From Saccoglossus kowalevskii (taxonomy: Eukaryota; Hemichordata; Enteropneusta; Harrimaniidae), in NCBI RefSeq assembly GCF_000003605.2, contig NW_003123310.1, forward strand, positions 1-20,954: a stretch of DNA of 20,954 bases. The letters run 5' to 3'. The number at the start of each line of letters is the position of its first letter. Position 1 is the stretch's first letter. This document shows, in pieces, positions 19,458-20,954 of the stretch. The translations under genes were made by a program, and so were the position numbers. Below the pieces are notes generated by a model that was not told where the DNA came from, ran no database searches, and was given only the letters and a program-made list of their open reading frames with translations.

Positions 19458-20401
19458 TAGCCGCCAATTCGGCTTAATTTCAAATAATCTAACCTGCTTT
19501 GTGGCTAGGTCACCGACGAATGTTTAAAGTAAAGCGCAATCGGGCGTGGTTAGTACTTGCATGGGAGACTCCCTGAATAAACGACCTGTTGAATTTATTT
19601 TGTTTGTTTCATCACACATCTATAAAACATATAAAACAACGATCCTGCATTCTTTTTTACAGTGATGTCAATCATTTATAGTGAAAAATCGTAGAATTTT
19701 TGTAACTATTTTAATTAATACAAAGTGTTTTAATTCCTTCTAATTTTCAAGGACAAGTAGTTCATGCCGTCGGCACGTAGTGGGTTTTGAACAGTTAACA
19801 ACCGTGCGAAGTTGTTCAAAGTGAATGCAAAGTTGTTACAAAGTTATTGCAAAGTTGGTAGATGTATTTGTATATATGACCTAAGTAGTTGGGTATAGAA
19901 ACGCGCTGTTGTAAAGTCGACAAATTAAATAAAAGTTAGTTGAAAGCAGCCTATAGATGTTCACATGATCTGAGTGTAAAATCTTAGAAAGAAGTGTGCA
20001 AAGTTTGGGAAAACGAATGAAATGTTGGCGGAGTTGCTTATATATTTAACTTAAGTCATTGTCATGACAACCCCGCAGTTAAATTTCGAAAACAATAAGT
20101 AGATGTATCGATAATGCCTCATATATTAGCAGAATATGACAACAGCCAATTGAAAAATCGACAACAAACTACATGCAAAGTTGCAAAATACGATTGCAAA
20201 GTTGGTAGTTTAATTCGTGATTTTTACCTGTGATATCATATTAACAAGTCCCATAGTTAAAAGTTCGAAAATATGAATAAATATTTCTGAAAAAGCTGTT
20301 AAATTACCGTAGTGTTACTCCAAGCTTGTAGAGGTCATAGGTCATTTCACGAATGTACCTGTGCCAGCGATATCGATTTTAAAACATCCAAAAACATGAA
20401 A
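19458..20401 (+). repeat. Satellite unit 22 (944 bp, mixed)
   Basis: The 5S-like region is group I-like (GCGCAATCGGG, GTTAGTACTT). GTTTTGAACAGTTAACA recalls unit 6. AATCTAACCTGC replaces the usual AATCCATGCAGC upstream of the 5S-like core. Confidence 0.96.
19526..19601 (+). pseudogene. 5S rRNA-derived segment, unit 22
   Basis: As well kept as unit 3 over 5S positions 62-97. The T run is T4 (19598-19601), then GTTTG. Confidence 0.78.
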
Positions 20402-20954
20402 TAGACGCCAATTCGGATTAATTTCAAATAATCCGTGCAGCTTTGTGGTTAGGTCAACGACGAATGTTTATAATAAAGTGAAATCGGGCGTGGTTAGTTC
20501 TTGCATGGGAGACTCCCTGATTAAACGACCTGTTGAATTTATTTTTTTGTTTCATCACATATCTATAAAACATATAAAACAACGATCCTGCATTCTTTTT
20601 TACAGTGATGTCAATCATTTATAGTGTAAAATCGTAGAATTTTTGTAACTATTGTAATTAATGAAAAGTGTTTTAATTCCTTCTAATTTTCAAGTACAAG
20701 TTGTTCATGCCGTCGGCACGTAGTGGGTTTTAAGCTGTTAACACACCGTGCGAAGTTGTTCAAAGTGAATGCAAAGTTGTACAAAGTTATTGCAAAGTTG
20801 GTAGATGTATTTGTATATATGTCCTAAGTAGTTGGCATATAGAAAGGCGCAGTTGTAAAGTCGACAAATGAAATAAAAGTTAGTTGAAAGCAGCCTATAG
20901 ATGATATACACTTGAGCTGAGTGTAAAATGTTAGGAAAAAGTGTCCAAGATTGG
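20402..20954 (+). repeat. Satellite unit 23 (partial, cut by window edge)
   Basis: First 553 bp of a group II unit. The last 55 bases are unusually altered (GATGATATACACTTGAGC for GATGTTCACATGAGC, and GTGTCCAAGATTGG). This could be real divergence or poor base quality. Confidence 0.94.
20470..20548 (+). pseudogene. 5S rRNA-derived segment, unit 23
   Basis: The box A-like part is altered (ATAATAAAG). TCGGGCGTGG and box C core intact. T7 run at 20542-20548. Confidence 0.7.

Larger units (their letters stand above)
1..20954. repeat. Satellite array, unit about 944 bp, 23 head-to-tail units
   Basis: The landmark CATGGGAGAC (or a one-base variant) occurs at 131, 1078, 2024, 2970, 3917, 4859, 5803, 6747, 7690, 8634, 9582, 10525, 11466, 12407, 13347, 14292, 15237, 16165, 17108, 18053, 18616, 19560 and 20504. 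Spacing is 940-948 bp except 928 (unit 17) and 563 (unit 20). All units have the same orientation and the array runs off both edges. I start each unit at the TAGCCGCC motif. Units differ mostly by single substitutions and one-base indels. Well-kept blocks include the 5S-like core, the TATAAAA-rich stretch after it, a GC-rich dyad, and the stretch around TATCGATA. The whole window is repeat, so no long stretch remains unexplained. Confidence 0.98.

Noticed and set aside
1-20954. CENP-B box in the satellite
   Set aside because: I looked for the TTCG-N4-A-N2-CGGG pattern. TTCG occurs often but never with the CGGG part at the right distance.
1-20954. Transposon or SINE insertion
   Set aside because: No target-site duplications, terminal repeats, poly-A tail or coding domain break the regular array. 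The 5S-like part is in every unit and at one place, so it belongs to the unit.

Overview
The window lies entirely inside one tandem satellite array of a eukaryotic genome. A unit of about 944 bp repeats head-to-tail from the first base to the last: 22 units are present from start to end (one of them shortened to 563 bp), a 23rd is cut by the right edge, and 28 bases of a preceding unit sit at the left edge. All units point the same way. The DNA is AT-rich, about two thirds A+T by eye. I found no credible protein-coding gene, tRNA, transposon or CRISPR array. The organism is probably an animal, because the best-matching motif follows the animal 5S rRNA consensus, but I cannot place it more closely.

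The most informative feature is a 5S rRNA-derived segment in every unit. Bases aligned to 5S positions 62-97 match the animal consensus (recalled, not searched) at 32 of 36 positions in the best units. That stretch covers the intermediate element and box C of the RNA polymerase III internal promoter. A weak box A-like stretch lies upstream at the right distance. A run of 4-9 T follows where a 5S gene would terminate, in every copy except units 17 and 20. The 5' half of 5S is not recognisable, so this is not a normal 5S gene. It looks like a 5S-derived satellite whose internal promoter has decayed least.

The rest of the unit is itself built from older repeats. Five stretches, here called D, A, B, C and E in order along the unit, share a common pattern (an ACCTnnG-like start, then a run like GTTAAA-TTCGAAAA). 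In unit 2 they are spaced 219, 172, 177, 131 and 247 bp. The 5S-like segment lies in the longest interval, between E and the next D. B, C and E each carry a short palindrome at a matching place.

Along the array, units 1 to mid-5 form one sequence group and mid-5 onward another, with a switch near 4300. Units 18, 19 and 22 show a mixture. Private variants recur at offsets of 6, 7, 8 and 9 units, so the array is a mosaic made by unequal exchange or conversion. Local oddities are a 382 bp deletion in unit 20, loss of the terminator run in unit 17, a patch of about 20 substitutions in unit 8, and clusters of single-base losses in units 12 and 14 that may be sequencing errors.
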